Source of the DNA: Chlorogloea sp. CCALA 695
Lineage (GTDB): Bacteria; Cyanobacteriota; Cyanobacteriia; Cyanobacteriales; Chroococcidiopsidaceae
Length of the DNA stretch: 47,290 nucleotides
Direction of reading: 5' to 3'
Assembly: GCF_003003885.1 (NCBI RefSeq)
Contig: NZ_PVWN01000032.1
Span: 1-47,290, forward strand
A program made the translations under genes and the position numbers. The notes beneath the pieces are model-generated. The model was not told the DNA's origin. It did no database searches and saw only the letters and a program-made list of their open reading frames with translations. Below are positions 1 to 7,025 of the stretch, piece after piece (the stretch's first letter is position 1; every line of letters begins with the position of its first letter).

Positions 1-578
1 CGGTAGATTTGCCCCAATAGCATTTTGTTTTGGTAAAAGGTTTTGTTGTCGATACTGCGCCACTTACCGTCTGGTCCTTGAGTGCAGTTCATAATTAGGC
101 AATGGGTGTGCAGATGCGGGTCTAGCTCTCTACTCGTATCATGATGCCACTTTGCCACTATCAAATTATCTGTTTTAACTACTTGCCCATTTATCCGCGT
201 CTGGGCATAACGTGACTCAATCAGGTCAATAGTTCTTGCTACTGCTTTGCGGTGTGCCTCTTCCAATCGCGTATCGCCACCTACTAAGCAAGCTATGCTC
301 ACGCTCTTGGGAGCCGAGAAAGTTAAGTCAGTGCCAGCACGTTCCTTCTTTTTGTCATGGCTCTGTTTCTGCCGCAGTCGTGTTTTTCCATCAGGACTTA
401 GACCATTAACGATGTTGTCGTAAGCTGATAAATCGGTAATTGCCCCTGATAATTGATATCCCGATGCCCCCTGTCCTTGCCACTGCGAGTTGGCTTCAGC
501 CTCCTCTTGGCTGTAGTAGTTCTCTTGCTTGTAATAGTTCTTTGCCTGAGTGGTATTACTTTTACCGAGAGTCAGCAT
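1..578 (-). CDS. MobF/TrwC-family conjugative relaxase, N-terminal part (runs off the left edge)
   Basis: The open frame starts at ATG 578-576 on the minus strand and continues past position 1, so only about 190 N-terminal residues are visible. The start of the protein carries closely spaced tyrosines (AKNYYKQENYY), as expected for the catalytic tyrosines of MobF relaxases. It is followed by DLTFSAPKSVSI, a GGD motif, and the metal-binding histidines in SRELDPHLHTHC. Relaxases of this family nick oriT and pilot the single strand into a recipient; a helicase half would lie outside this window. The start codon overlaps the stop of the preceding partial relaxase ORF (ATGCTGA), so the two may be translationally coupled. 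Identification as a MobF relaxase is firm; whether the gene is intact downstream is unknown. Confidence 0.9.
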   Translation of the reverse strand, partial: MLTLGKSNTTQAKNYYKQENYYSQEEAEANSQWQGQGASGYQLSGAITDLSAYDNIVNGLSPDGKTRLRQKQSHDKKKERAGTDLTFSAPKSVSIACLVGGDTRLEEAHRKAVARTIDLIESRYAQTRINGQVVKTDNLIVAKWHHDTSRELDPHLHTHCLIMNCTQGPDGKWRSIDNKTFYQNKMLLGQIY

Positions 579-871
579 TCCTCATCTCCCGATGCCAATG
601 TTGGGCTATGAGTATGTAAATGAGGATCTAATTCTCGGCTTGTATCATCATGCCATTTTGTAACTGATGGGTTGTCTATCGCAACTGGTTGTCCATCAAT
701 TCGCGTCTGGACATAACGTGACTCAATCAAGTTTATTACACGGCTTACTGCTGCTCGGTGTGCCTCTTGTAAGGCGCTATCTCCACCAGACAAAACTTCT
801 AAACTGAGATTTTTGGCATTGGATATTGTTAAATCAATCTCAAACTTTTTATCCCTACTATTCGATTGCAT
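572..871 (-). CDS. Truncated relaxase-like ORF lacking the catalytic tyrosines
   Basis: This 99-residue ORF aligns over nearly its whole length with the adjacent relaxase: DLTISNAKNLSLEV matches DLTFSAPKSVSIAC, and WHDDTSRELDPHLHTH is nearly identical. It lacks the N-terminal tyrosine segment and stops just after the three-histidine motif. It has a good ribosome binding site (GAGGA at 881-885, 9 nt from the ATG), and its stop overlaps the relaxase start, which suggests it is still translated. It is either a degenerate duplicate of the relaxase domain or a small protein keeping the metal-binding fold. Nicking activity is not expected without the tyrosines. Confidence 0.65.
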   Translation of the reverse strand: MQSNSRDKKFEIDLTISNAKNLSLEVLSGGDSALQEAHRAAVSRVINLIESRYVQTRIDGQPVAIDNPSVTKWHDDTSRELDPHLHTHSPTLASGDEEC

Positions 872-1052
872 GAAAAATTTTCCTCAACTTGAATAACTAA
901 GTTGCTGGCGATCTAAAAATTAAAAAGATGATTCTGCTGGAATTAGCCTGCTTTTAAAAAGCTGGGAAAATTAAGTATTTTTGGTCGCGTAAAGTTGCTA
1001 CTAAAAATATAGCTTATAATTCAATCATTGCAACTATTTGATTTGTGTTTTT

Positions 1053-1130
1053 GCACCAAAAGGTGCGTCAGGTGCGGTCGCCTATGCGACTATTTTTTTT
1101 CTGGGGAGTCCAGAGGGGTCGCCCCTCTGG
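1053..1130. other. Cluster of three hairpins, possible oriT region or leader terminator
   Basis: Three perfect inverted repeats follow one another. GCACC/GGTGC has an AAAA loop (1053-1066). GTCGC/GCGAC has a CTAT loop (1077-1090) and is followed on the plus strand by a run of T to position 1100, like an intrinsic terminator. CCAGAGGGG/CCCCTCTGG has a 3-nt loop (1110-1130). The cluster lies about 470 bp upstream of the leftward relaxase gene, where oriT of MobF systems is often found. The oriT reading is an inference; no nic site can be assigned. Confidence 0.45.
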
Positions 1131-1196
1131 GGATATAGCTGCAATTTGTACCAAAACCCTTCTTTTACCTGCTATTTACCTGTTATTTCCTAACAA

Positions 1197-1410
1197 TTAC
1201 CTTAGCAATAACTTAGTTCACCTTATAAAAACCTTACTAACACCTTATTAACATGAAAGCTAAAAGATAGTAAAATCTCTGCCTTTTTTAGTAGACAAAA
1301 TCCTTGCCAAGAACTTACATTTACCTTAGTATTTACTAATGGTTCCTTCCAGAAAACTTGTATTTACCTTAGTATTGCAATTACCTTGAAGTTACCTTAT
1401 ATTTACCTTA
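1197..1410. repeat. TTACCTTA repeat array upstream of parM-like gene (candidate parC centromere or iterons)
   Basis: The octamer TTACCTTA occurs at 1197, 1321, 1364, 1392 and 1403, with a TTACCTTG variant at 1381. Shorter ACCTTA-type variants lie near 1220, 1231 and 1242. Two copies sit in a longer shared context (ATTTACCTTAGTATT). The array is AT-rich, all copies are in one orientation, and it lies directly before the parM-like gene, the position of the ParR-bound centromere in type II partition systems. Replication iterons are the main alternative, but I see no replication initiator gene in this window. A 68-codon ORF that crosses the left part of the region (1045-1251) looks spurious. Confidence 0.5.
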
Positions 1411-1634
1411 ATTGATGTAATTGATTTCTAGAGCGATAATCAATTGTGTCAATAAAATTTGATTACTGTCCGTTACTAAAACATGGCATTCTTCTACTGG
1501 CAACAAGAGCCATGCCTTGCCCTGTCTATCCTAGTCAAATCCAAACAGTTCACTGCTATAGGCTTGTTCATCTAGCCAATAGTTAAAGTGTTACATTTCG
1601 TCCAATAAGCAGAAGTGCGAGAACTTATCAATCA

Positions 1635-2774
1635 ATGGCTGACACTACAATTGCCTGCGACCTCGGCTCGTTAAAGAGCAAATTTTTCTATACGGTTAAG
1701 CAGTTCAAACCAGAACTGATGTTGATAGAGTCGGAAGTAGCAAAGGTTTCTCAGCAAAGTATTGAGGAACATGAGGAGGTAGTCAAGTTAGGTAGCTTGA
1801 CACCAGAAAACTTTGCCTGGGTGGAATACAAAGGAGAACATCGCGCAGTGGGGTTCTTAGCAAAAGACCGCTTCAATGCTGACCTAAATCTCCAAGCACC
1901 CAAAGTCCAACTTGCTTTGTACAAGACTTTAGCGGCAATTGGGGCGATCGCGCAAAAGAATGGCATAGCAAATGGAACATCGGTGAGTCTAGGGTTACTG
2001 TTTCCTTATGGAGAGTATCAAGACCACAAGTTGTTTCAAGAGATGATAGCTGAAGCGATTGGCAGCTTTCGCTTTCGGGGAGAGGAGAGGAGTTTTGAGT
2101 TAGAGAGGTTAGTGTGTCGTCCTGAAGGATTTGGCTTAGTGTCACGAGGACGACTTGCGGGGAGTGGTAGTCTAAAGGAGCGGACAATTGTTGTAATAGT
2201 AGTTGGCTATCGAGATGCTTCAATTTATGTGTGGCAGCGAGGAGCAATTTCAAAAGGTGCGACCAAAGAGTTAGGATTTAACAAGTTGATTAAGGCAGTG
2301 CAGCTATACGCTCCCAATCAACAAGCTTCTAGATTGGCGGCAGCAATATGTAAAGCTGGAGCCAAGATTAGTATCAAAGCACTAGGACATCTGAGCCGCT
2401 TTCACGACCCCTCGGACGCGGTTTTAAGAGATAAAGAGATAGCTGAACTAAGAAAAGCAATCGCACGGGCAAAAGAACAGTATTGGTTAGACCTGTGTGG
2501 ATGGCTACGCAACCATATTCCGGTGGAAATAGATGAAGTGATTGTAACCGGAGGGACAGCTTATTACTACGAGCGTGAATTTAACGCTTTGTTCGCTAGT
2601 ACAGGGGTAAATTGGGGTAGCGAACTAGAAGAACAGGTAAACAATTGCTTCCGCACGAAGGTAGCGGAAAATGGGATGAGTTATCGCTTAACAGATAACT
2701 ATGGCTTTTTTTACTACTTGTGTGGCACTGATAGCAGTTTAGAACGGACGAAAACTAATGTACGAGCAAGTTGA
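1635..2774 (+). CDS. ParM/StbA-like actin-fold plasmid partition protein
   Basis: This 379-residue protein has the layout of a plasmid actin-like ATPase. The phosphate-1 loop is near the N-terminus (IACDLGSLKSKFFY, residues about 6-19), and an adenosine-type glycine motif lies near the C-terminus (IDEVIVTGGTAYYY). Between them, VIVVGYRDASIYV sits where phosphate-2 (usually D-x-G-x-x-(T/S)) is expected, but the aspartate is replaced by valine. Family members polymerise into filaments that push plasmid copies apart. The repeat array upstream and the overlapping ParR-like gene downstream fit a type II par operon. I saw no strong Shine-Dalgarno sequence before the ATG at 1635. The partition role is inferred from fold motifs and context. 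Confidence 0.75.
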   Translation: MADTTIACDLGSLKSKFFYTVKQFKPELMLIESEVAKVSQQSIEEHEEVVKLGSLTPENFAWVEYKGEHRAVGFLAKDRFNADLNLQAPKVQLALYKTLAAIGAIAQKNGIANGTSVSLGLLFPYGEYQDHKLFQEMIAEAIGSFRFRGEERSFELERLVCRPEGFGLVSRGRLAGSGSLKERTIVVIVVGYRDASIYVWQRGAISKGATKELGFNKLIKAVQLYAPNQQASRLAAAICKAGAKISIKALGHLSRFHDPSDAVLRDKEIAELRKAIARAKEQYWLDLCGWLRNHIPVEIDEVIVTGGTAYYYEREFNALFASTGVNWGSELEEQVNNCFRTKVAENGMSYRLTDNYGFFYYLCGTDSSLERTKTNVRAS

Positions 2775-3276
2775 TTTTCATTTTCGCTATCAAGCGGGTA
2801 ACGAGTCGTTATACGCATTGTTGCTGAGGTATTTGCAAGCAAAAAAACACGGTAGCAGGAAGCTTTTAGCGGAAGACTTAGCAGAATTTCCTAAAGAGCA
2901 AATGGTGCTGTGGGCTTTGTTTGCTTTCTGGCATCCTCTAGCGTGTAAAGCATTGGGAAGCTTTAATGAAACCCAGTTAAAGCAAAAAGCTAGGAATGCT
3001 ATCTATCAGTTGTTACAGCACATTAACTACTTGATTGAGATATTTGATTTAGACCCACAAGAATTCATGTTACAAGTGCCAGGGCAACAGCCAAATGGCA
3101 AAACAACTCAGGGCCATTTTCCATCTTCAAAGAGTGTTGAACCAATAAGAGCAACATCCTCATCTGTTACTACTGGAGAGTTACCAATTGGCGGGCCAAA
3201 CGAAATGTTAGCTGATGCTCCAGAACTGACACGCAATGAAGACGACCAATTACTTGAGGAAGTATTCAATAGTTAA
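2758..3276 (+). CDS. ParR-like partner of the actin-like protein (plasmid hypothetical)
   Basis: The start overlaps the last 17 bp of the parM-like gene, so the two are almost certainly co-translated. The 172-residue product has an N-terminal helical part of about 100 residues (LYALLLRYLQAKKHGSRKLL ... FAFWHPLACKALG) and a low-complexity, S/T/P-rich acidic tail. In type II partition systems the small gene directly after parM encodes ParR, which binds the centromere and caps the filament. No clear ribbon-helix-helix motif can be read by eye, so the call rests mainly on position, size and overlap. Confidence 0.5.
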   Translation: MYEQVDFHFRYQAGNESLYALLLRYLQAKKHGSRKLLAEDLAEFPKEQMVLWALFAFWHPLACKALGSFNETQLKQKARNAIYQLLQHINYLIEIFDLDPQEFMLQVPGQQPNGKTTQGHFPSSKSVEPIRATSSSVTTGELPIGGPNEMLADAPELTRNEDDQLLEEVFNS

Positions 3277-3388
3277 CAAGCAAAGAGATGTTGAAATTTT
3301 GCTCATCTCATGCTTTAGACCTAGGGCGTGAAGAGGTAATTTCTCAAGTAATCCTTAGCCAATGATGATTTAATAAGGAGAAAAATTG

Positions 3389-4216
3389 ATGCTACAAACC
3401 TACAAAGCACAACGTCAAGTAATTCAGATCGGGGACATTTCCTTAGAAGTTGCCATGCTCCCAGATGGTAGTTATGTATTTAGCCAAACAGAGGTAGCTG
3501 CTGTAGTTGATAAAAGTGAAAGTTCCATCCGTAGTTTCCGCCGTTCTAAACGCCTCAAATCTTTACCTGGCATAGAATCTCAATCCGCACCTTTAAAGAT
3601 TGAGGGAGTAAATAAACCGATTGCTCCCGTTTCTTTAGAACTAGCAGCTTTGTACTGGCATAAGTGCGCTAGTGTCGGTAATCAAAAGGCTCAAGCTTTA
3701 ACAATTGCTTTAGTCAAACATTCACTTTATGATTTTGCTGACGAGGCATTTGGAATTGAACGCAGTAAACAAGAGCGTTCTGACAATCTGATAGACGATT
3801 TATCTCCTTCAAGCGTAGCCCGACTAGAAGCAATGTATCAGCATCTATCAGCGCCAACATCTATCCAACAATCTTTGGAATCTAGCAGCGAACGAGAATT
3901 GCAACTGAAGATTCGTCTAGCCGAAATCGAGTTGGAGCGGGAAAAGTTACAGCACGAGAACGCAGCTAATGGTTTTCCGATTAAAGACCTGAGTAAGGTG
4001 GGCGTACCCCCTTGGCGAGTGATTTCGCAAGTGCAAAAAAGCTTGGGATGGTCAGATGCTACCGCTACTTACAAACTAATACGTCAACTAGGCTACGGGT
4101 TTAGCAGCGCTCACTGGTTTTCTGTACGGATTAAAGGCGGGGTATCGGTAATGTCTTGGACTTCTATAGACGCTTTATCTGAGGCAGTTGAACAATTCAA
4201 GTCGTTTCCAAACTAG
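3389..4216 (+). CDS. Plasmid DNA-binding-like hypothetical protein
   Basis: The start is ATG 3389, which has AAGGAG 8 nt upstream; an in-frame TTG lies just before it. The 275-residue protein begins with a segment resembling phage/plasmid antirepressor-like N-termini (GDISLEVAMLPDGSYVFSQTEVAAVV followed by SIRSFRRSKRL). The middle is charged and probably coiled coil (RLAEIELEREKLQHE). The C-terminal part (GWSDATATYKLIRQLGYGF) may fold as a winged or helix-turn-helix unit. It sits between the par genes and other plasmid genes on the same strand. A role in plasmid gene control is plausible, but no family is recognised with certainty. Confidence 0.6.
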   Translation: MLQTYKAQRQVIQIGDISLEVAMLPDGSYVFSQTEVAAVVDKSESSIRSFRRSKRLKSLPGIESQSAPLKIEGVNKPIAPVSLELAALYWHKCASVGNQKAQALTIALVKHSLYDFADEAFGIERSKQERSDNLIDDLSPSSVARLEAMYQHLSAPTSIQQSLESSSERELQLKIRLAEIELEREKLQHENAANGFPIKDLSKVGVPPWRVISQVQKSLGWSDATATYKLIRQLGYGFSSAHWFSVRIKGGVSVMSWTSIDALSEAVEQFKSFPN

Positions 4217-4260
4217 CAACAGCTTTCGGTTCAATAATTTATTTACTTGGAGAAATCACC

Positions 4261-5106
4261 ATGCCTTACAGCAAACAGGATTTGCAAAATCTTTACTCGT
4301 TGTCGCTTGAAGATGTAGACGCTACTCTCGCTGCTTGTGGACTATCACTAGAGCAGGATGAGTATGCTGATGAGCAAATTCAATCAGGATTTGACGTTAT
4401 TCGTAAATACTTCAACGAAGCACAAGTAGGTGACTTTGCGGCGGCAGCAGAAATGTTCAACCAGCTTCCTTCGCCTAAAACGAAGAAAACAGGTAGAGGT
4501 AAAAAGTCGGGTAACTCCTCAGAGCAAGAATTGGGTGTTACTACAGTAGAGGACAACGATTTAGATATATCCCAACTGTTAGCTCAAGCAACTTCCCAAT
4601 GTGGAACGCGGATTTCTCTAACTGAGGCAAGCAAAATCTTATCAGCCTGCGGTCTACCGGACAAAGAGGAGTACACAAGTGTTGAATGCGATCGCTTTGT
4701 AGAAGCCTGTACCTTAGTTAAACAACAAAACAAGACTTACGAAGAAGTAGCAATCCATTTGGGTGTCGCTACTGCGCCAGATGATAGCCTTGAGCGTCAA
4801 GAATTGTTGGCAGAAGTCCAAGGGATACAAAGTTCTGTTTCCTCGTTGTCTAGCACTCAGACGGCGCAAGTGATGCAGGCGTTACCACAAATGAGCTTAG
4901 AGCAATTAAGAGCAATCAAACTCCAGTTCTTGCGCGATCTCAACCGAGAACTCCGAGAGTATGTAGAATCCGGTCGGATGCAGGCAGAATTTCAAGCGGC
5001 AGCGGACACGGTGATTAAAGAACCATTCCTCACTTGGTCGCCAATTAATGACGCTAAGAATAGATCGCTTAATGGCGATCAACAAAAGTCTTTACCTGGA
5101 AGCTAA
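4261..5106 (+). CDS. Repeat-domain plasmid protein, paralogue 1
   Basis: This is a 281-residue protein with a good ribosome binding site (TTGGAG before the ATG). It contains two related helical units: a divergent one near the N-terminus (DATLAACGLSLEQDEY ... DVIRKYF) and a clear one at about residues 118-166 (TEASKILSACGLPDKEEY ... RFVEACTL ... TYEEVAIHLG). The second unit is shared with the next gene downstream, so the pair arose by duplication. A lysine/glycine-rich linker separates the units, and a helical tail (SLEQLRAIKLQFLRDLNREL) follows. The unit vaguely resembles a small DNA-binding helical domain, but I cannot assign a family. It is likely co-transcribed with its neighbours. Confidence 0.7.
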   Translation: MPYSKQDLQNLYSLSLEDVDATLAACGLSLEQDEYADEQIQSGFDVIRKYFNEAQVGDFAAAAEMFNQLPSPKTKKTGRGKKSGNSSEQELGVTTVEDNDLDISQLLAQATSQCGTRISLTEASKILSACGLPDKEEYTSVECDRFVEACTLVKQQNKTYEEVAIHLGVATAPDDSLERQELLAEVQGIQSSVSSLSSTQTAQVMQALPQMSLEQLRAIKLQFLRDLNRELREYVESGRMQAEFQAAADTVIKEPFLTWSPINDAKNRSLNGDQQKSLPGS

Positions 5107-5111
5107 AAGTA

Positions 5112-5633
5112 ATGCAAAATAAAACAACTTCGACGGGTAACGCCCAGTTGCTAACTTTGGCTTCTAAACACGTTGGCACTCCCATCACACTAATTGAAGC
5201 TGGGAAAATTCTTTCTGCTTGTGGTTTGCCTGACCTAGGGGATTATACACCAGGGCAATGCGATCGCTTTCTAGAAGCTTGTACCCTGCTAAGACGGCAA
5301 GGTAAGACCTACGAAGAAGTAGCGATGCACTTTGGGGCGACTCCATCTGATAATGAGTTGATTGAGAAAGTGCATGACTTACTTGCTCAAGTTTCTTCTT
5401 CTCAAGCAGAACTAATCCGCGCTGCTTTACCTAAGATGGCGGTAGAGCAATTGCAGGAGGTTAAGGCGTTATTTTGGCGAATGACTGCCAAAAGGCTAAA
5501 GAAGTATGTTGATTCTGGACAGTTAGAAACAGAAATCCGTAGCGTCTCTAAAAGTGTCTTAGCATCGGTGGGAAAATACCTGGGGCTGTTGATGCCGAAC
5601 AGCAGCCCGAAAGTGAAGAATTTGCCTGGTTAA
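5112..5633 (+). CDS. Repeat-domain plasmid protein, paralogue 2, with a possible -1 frameshift extension
   Basis: The 173-residue product starts 5 bp after the previous stop. It repeats that gene's domain (IEAGKILSACGLPDLGDY ... FLEACTLLRRQGKTYEEVAMHFG) and helical tail. Near its 3' end lies a slippery heptamer G GGA AAA (5570-5576) in the correct phase, followed by a hairpin. A -1 slip would replace the short end (YLGLLMPNSS...) by a 147-residue extension encoding the charged helix and membrane segment of the next ORF, giving a protein of about 302 residues. So this gene may make both a short soluble form and a membrane-anchored form. The cellular role is unknown. Confidence 0.7.
   Translation: MQNKTTSTGNAQLLTLASKHVGTPITLIEAGKILSACGLPDLGDYTPGQCDRFLEACTLLRRQGKTYEEVAMHFGATPSDNELIEKVHDLLAQVSSSQAELIRAALPKMAVEQLQEVKALFWRMTAKRLKKYVDSGQLETEIRSVSKSVLASVGKYLGLLMPNSSPKVKNLPG
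5570..5608 (+). promoter_or_regulatory. Candidate programmed -1 ribosomal frameshift signal
   Basis: The heptamer GGGAAAA (5570-5576) is read as G GGA AAA in the frame of the 5112 gene, matching the X XXY YYZ rule. After a spacer of 5-8 nt, GCTGTT (5585-5590) can pair with AACAGC (5598-5603) around a 7-nt loop. The stem is extended by GGG (5582-5584) and CCC (5606-5608) across a 2-nt bulge. The -1 frame is open from 5552 to 6019, reads as coding sequence, and has no ATG, GTG or TTG before 5711. A fixed frameshift mutation that split one gene in two is the alternative. Confidence 0.5.
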
Positions 5634-5710
5634 TTGACGAAACTATCCAGCAACGGATTACGGTAATAGCTACAGCAGATCGGCAGCTAATTGAGTTAAA
5701 CAATTACAAA

Positions 5711-6019
5711 TTGCGGGAACGTGCCAAAGCGCTCGCCGAAAAGCAACGCTTGGACAAAGCCAGGATGGAGCGGTGGCAAATGTGGCTGAAGTGGACGGTT
5801 GGTAACTTACACAAAGCATCTAACCGGACTACGTTCTTTTATTTGGTGTGGACACCGTTGGTAGTTTTCTATTGTGCGATCGCATTCATGGGGATGCCCG
5901 TTGCTGTCGCTTGCCCCAAGGCGAACGGTGTCTGCCATAATCTGCGGGTAATGGCTTTAGAAACAAAAAAGACTGTGCTGTTGCCGCAGGTGTTATGGGA
6001 TAAGTTGACGAGGAGGTAG
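5711..6019 (+). CDS. Small single-pass membrane protein (probably the C-terminal part of a frameshift product)
   Basis: From the first standard start (TTG 5711) this is a 102-residue protein. It has a charged helix (KALAEKQRLDKARMERW), one strong membrane segment (TTFFYLVWTPLVVFYCAIAF) and a conserved-looking tail with two cysteines (VACPKANGVCHNLRVM). No ribosome binding site precedes the TTG. The same frame continues upstream to 5552 with convincing coding sequence (acidic, then WLIDETIQQRIT), so translation probably enters by -1 frameshift from the upstream gene. The tail recurs as a remnant at 7431-7560, again directly before a copy of the nuclease gene, so this gene and the Mrr-like gene form a conserved pair. 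Confidence 0.65.
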   Translation: MRERAKALAEKQRLDKARMERWQMWLKWTVGNLHKASNRTTFFYLVWTPLVVFYCAIAFMGMPVAVACPKANGVCHNLRVMALETKKTVLLPQVLWDKLTRR

Positions 6020-6021
6020 TA

Positions 6022-6738
6022 ATGGAGATTTTGGGTTTCCTACTTGGGCTTGGTTGCCTGATTTTGGTAGCGTGGGCGATCTCAATACTTGGCGGTTTAG
6101 TTTTCGGTCGTAAGCGTCGCCACCAAAACCGACCTCAAGAGCCGCCATCGCTTACGCACCCAGAAATTCAAGAGCGCAACTCGTCGCAGCCTACTATTAC
6201 TGCGCCCCCTCCACCATCAGCCCCACCGCGTAGAGTAGTTACACTCAGGCAGCCGCCAGTTTCAACTAGAGTTCGGCTTCCTAGTAGTCGGCATCAGCAG
6301 TATATTCGCCTTGCCGAGCGTGTGCTTAAGCGACTGCGTTCAGGTGAAGTTCAATTACCCAAAGCACTCGCCATCCTACGCAAGATGAACCCTTACGCTT
6401 TTGAAGAGTTACTGCTAACGTGCTGCCATGAGCAAGGGTGGAGAATCGAGCGTAACTTTCGCTATACGGGTGATGGTGGTTTAGATGGGCGAGTGACAAT
6501 CGCTGGAAGGCTTTATCTAATCCAGGCAAAGCGTTATCGCGGCTATATCAACCCTAAGCATATTCGTGATTTCGACCAGGTTATCCAGGGGGAGGAAGCG
6601 TGTGGAGGATTCTTTATCCATACTGGGAGAACCGGAGAGTTATCGAAGGAGTTGTTGCGGGAGTATCAAATCAGTTTAATTAGTGGTCAACGGTTGGTTG
6701 ATTTTGTCTTGGGACAGCGATTCAAAATCCTGGGCTAA
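6022..6738 (+). CDS. Membrane-anchored Mrr-like restriction endonuclease family protein
   Basis: The 238-residue protein has an N-terminal membrane helix (MEILGFLLGLGCLILVAWAI), a proline-rich linker and a C-terminal Mrr-type nuclease fold. Visible elements are FEELLLTCCHEQGW, the catalytic aspartate in DGGLDG, the Q-A-K motif in YLIQAKRYRGY, then IRDFDQVIQGE and GGFFIHTGRTG. This matches the D-(x)n-QxK active site of Mrr-like PD-(D/E)xK enzymes, which usually cut methylated or foreign DNA. It follows the small membrane protein by 2 bp. The membrane anchor suggests action at the envelope, perhaps on incoming DNA, but that is inference. Three decayed copies of this gene lie within 4 kb downstream. 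Confidence 0.85.
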   Translation: MEILGFLLGLGCLILVAWAISILGGLVFGRKRRHQNRPQEPPSLTHPEIQERNSSQPTITAPPPPSAPPRRVVTLRQPPVSTRVRLPSSRHQQYIRLAERVLKRLRSGEVQLPKALAILRKMNPYAFEELLLTCCHEQGWRIERNFRYTGDGGLDGRVTIAGRLYLIQAKRYRGYINPKHIRDFDQVIQGEEACGGFFIHTGRTGELSKELLREYQISLISGQRLVDFVLGQRFKILG

Positions 6739-6803
6739 TAACTACCGAAGTAGTTAATTAACAGTAATGCCAAAATAAAAGCATATTGTATTGGTCTTGA
6801 AAA

Positions 6804-7025
6804 GTGATTACTATAGAAACAATTATCCGCGAATTAGACTCAGCCCCAGAGCCGCTATTAGTAGCTGTACTTGATTTTATCCAGTCTACGAAAGCTAAAA
6901 CTATTCAAGAGTTCACTCAAAATAATTCCCCACGTATTCCAGGCTTGCATCAGGGAGAAATCTGGATGAGTGAGGATTTTAACGAGTCTTTAGCTGACGA
7001 GTTTTGGCTGGGTGAAGATGAATGA
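6804..7025 (+). CDS. VapB-like antitoxin of a toxin-antitoxin pair
   Basis: This 73-residue acidic protein starts with GTG at 6804 and overlaps the next gene by 4 bp (ATGA). The N-terminal part (ITIETIIRELDSAPEPLLVAVLDFIQ) resembles the short helical N-terminus of DUF2281/VapB-type antitoxins, and the acidic C-terminal tail (SEDFNESLADEFWLGEDE) would wrap the toxin. Size, order and overlap with a PIN-domain toxin are typical of VapBC. I saw no strong ribosome binding site, so the exact start is uncertain. Confidence 0.75.
   Translation: MITIETIIRELDSAPEPLLVAVLDFIQSTKAKTIQEFTQNNSPRIPGLHQGEIWMSEDFNESLADEFWLGEDE

Noticed and set aside
1045-1251. 68-codon plus-strand ORF in the hairpin/repeat region
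   Set aside because: It overlaps the hairpins and repeats, has no ribosome binding site, and its product (F-rich, then L/N-rich) does not look like a protein.
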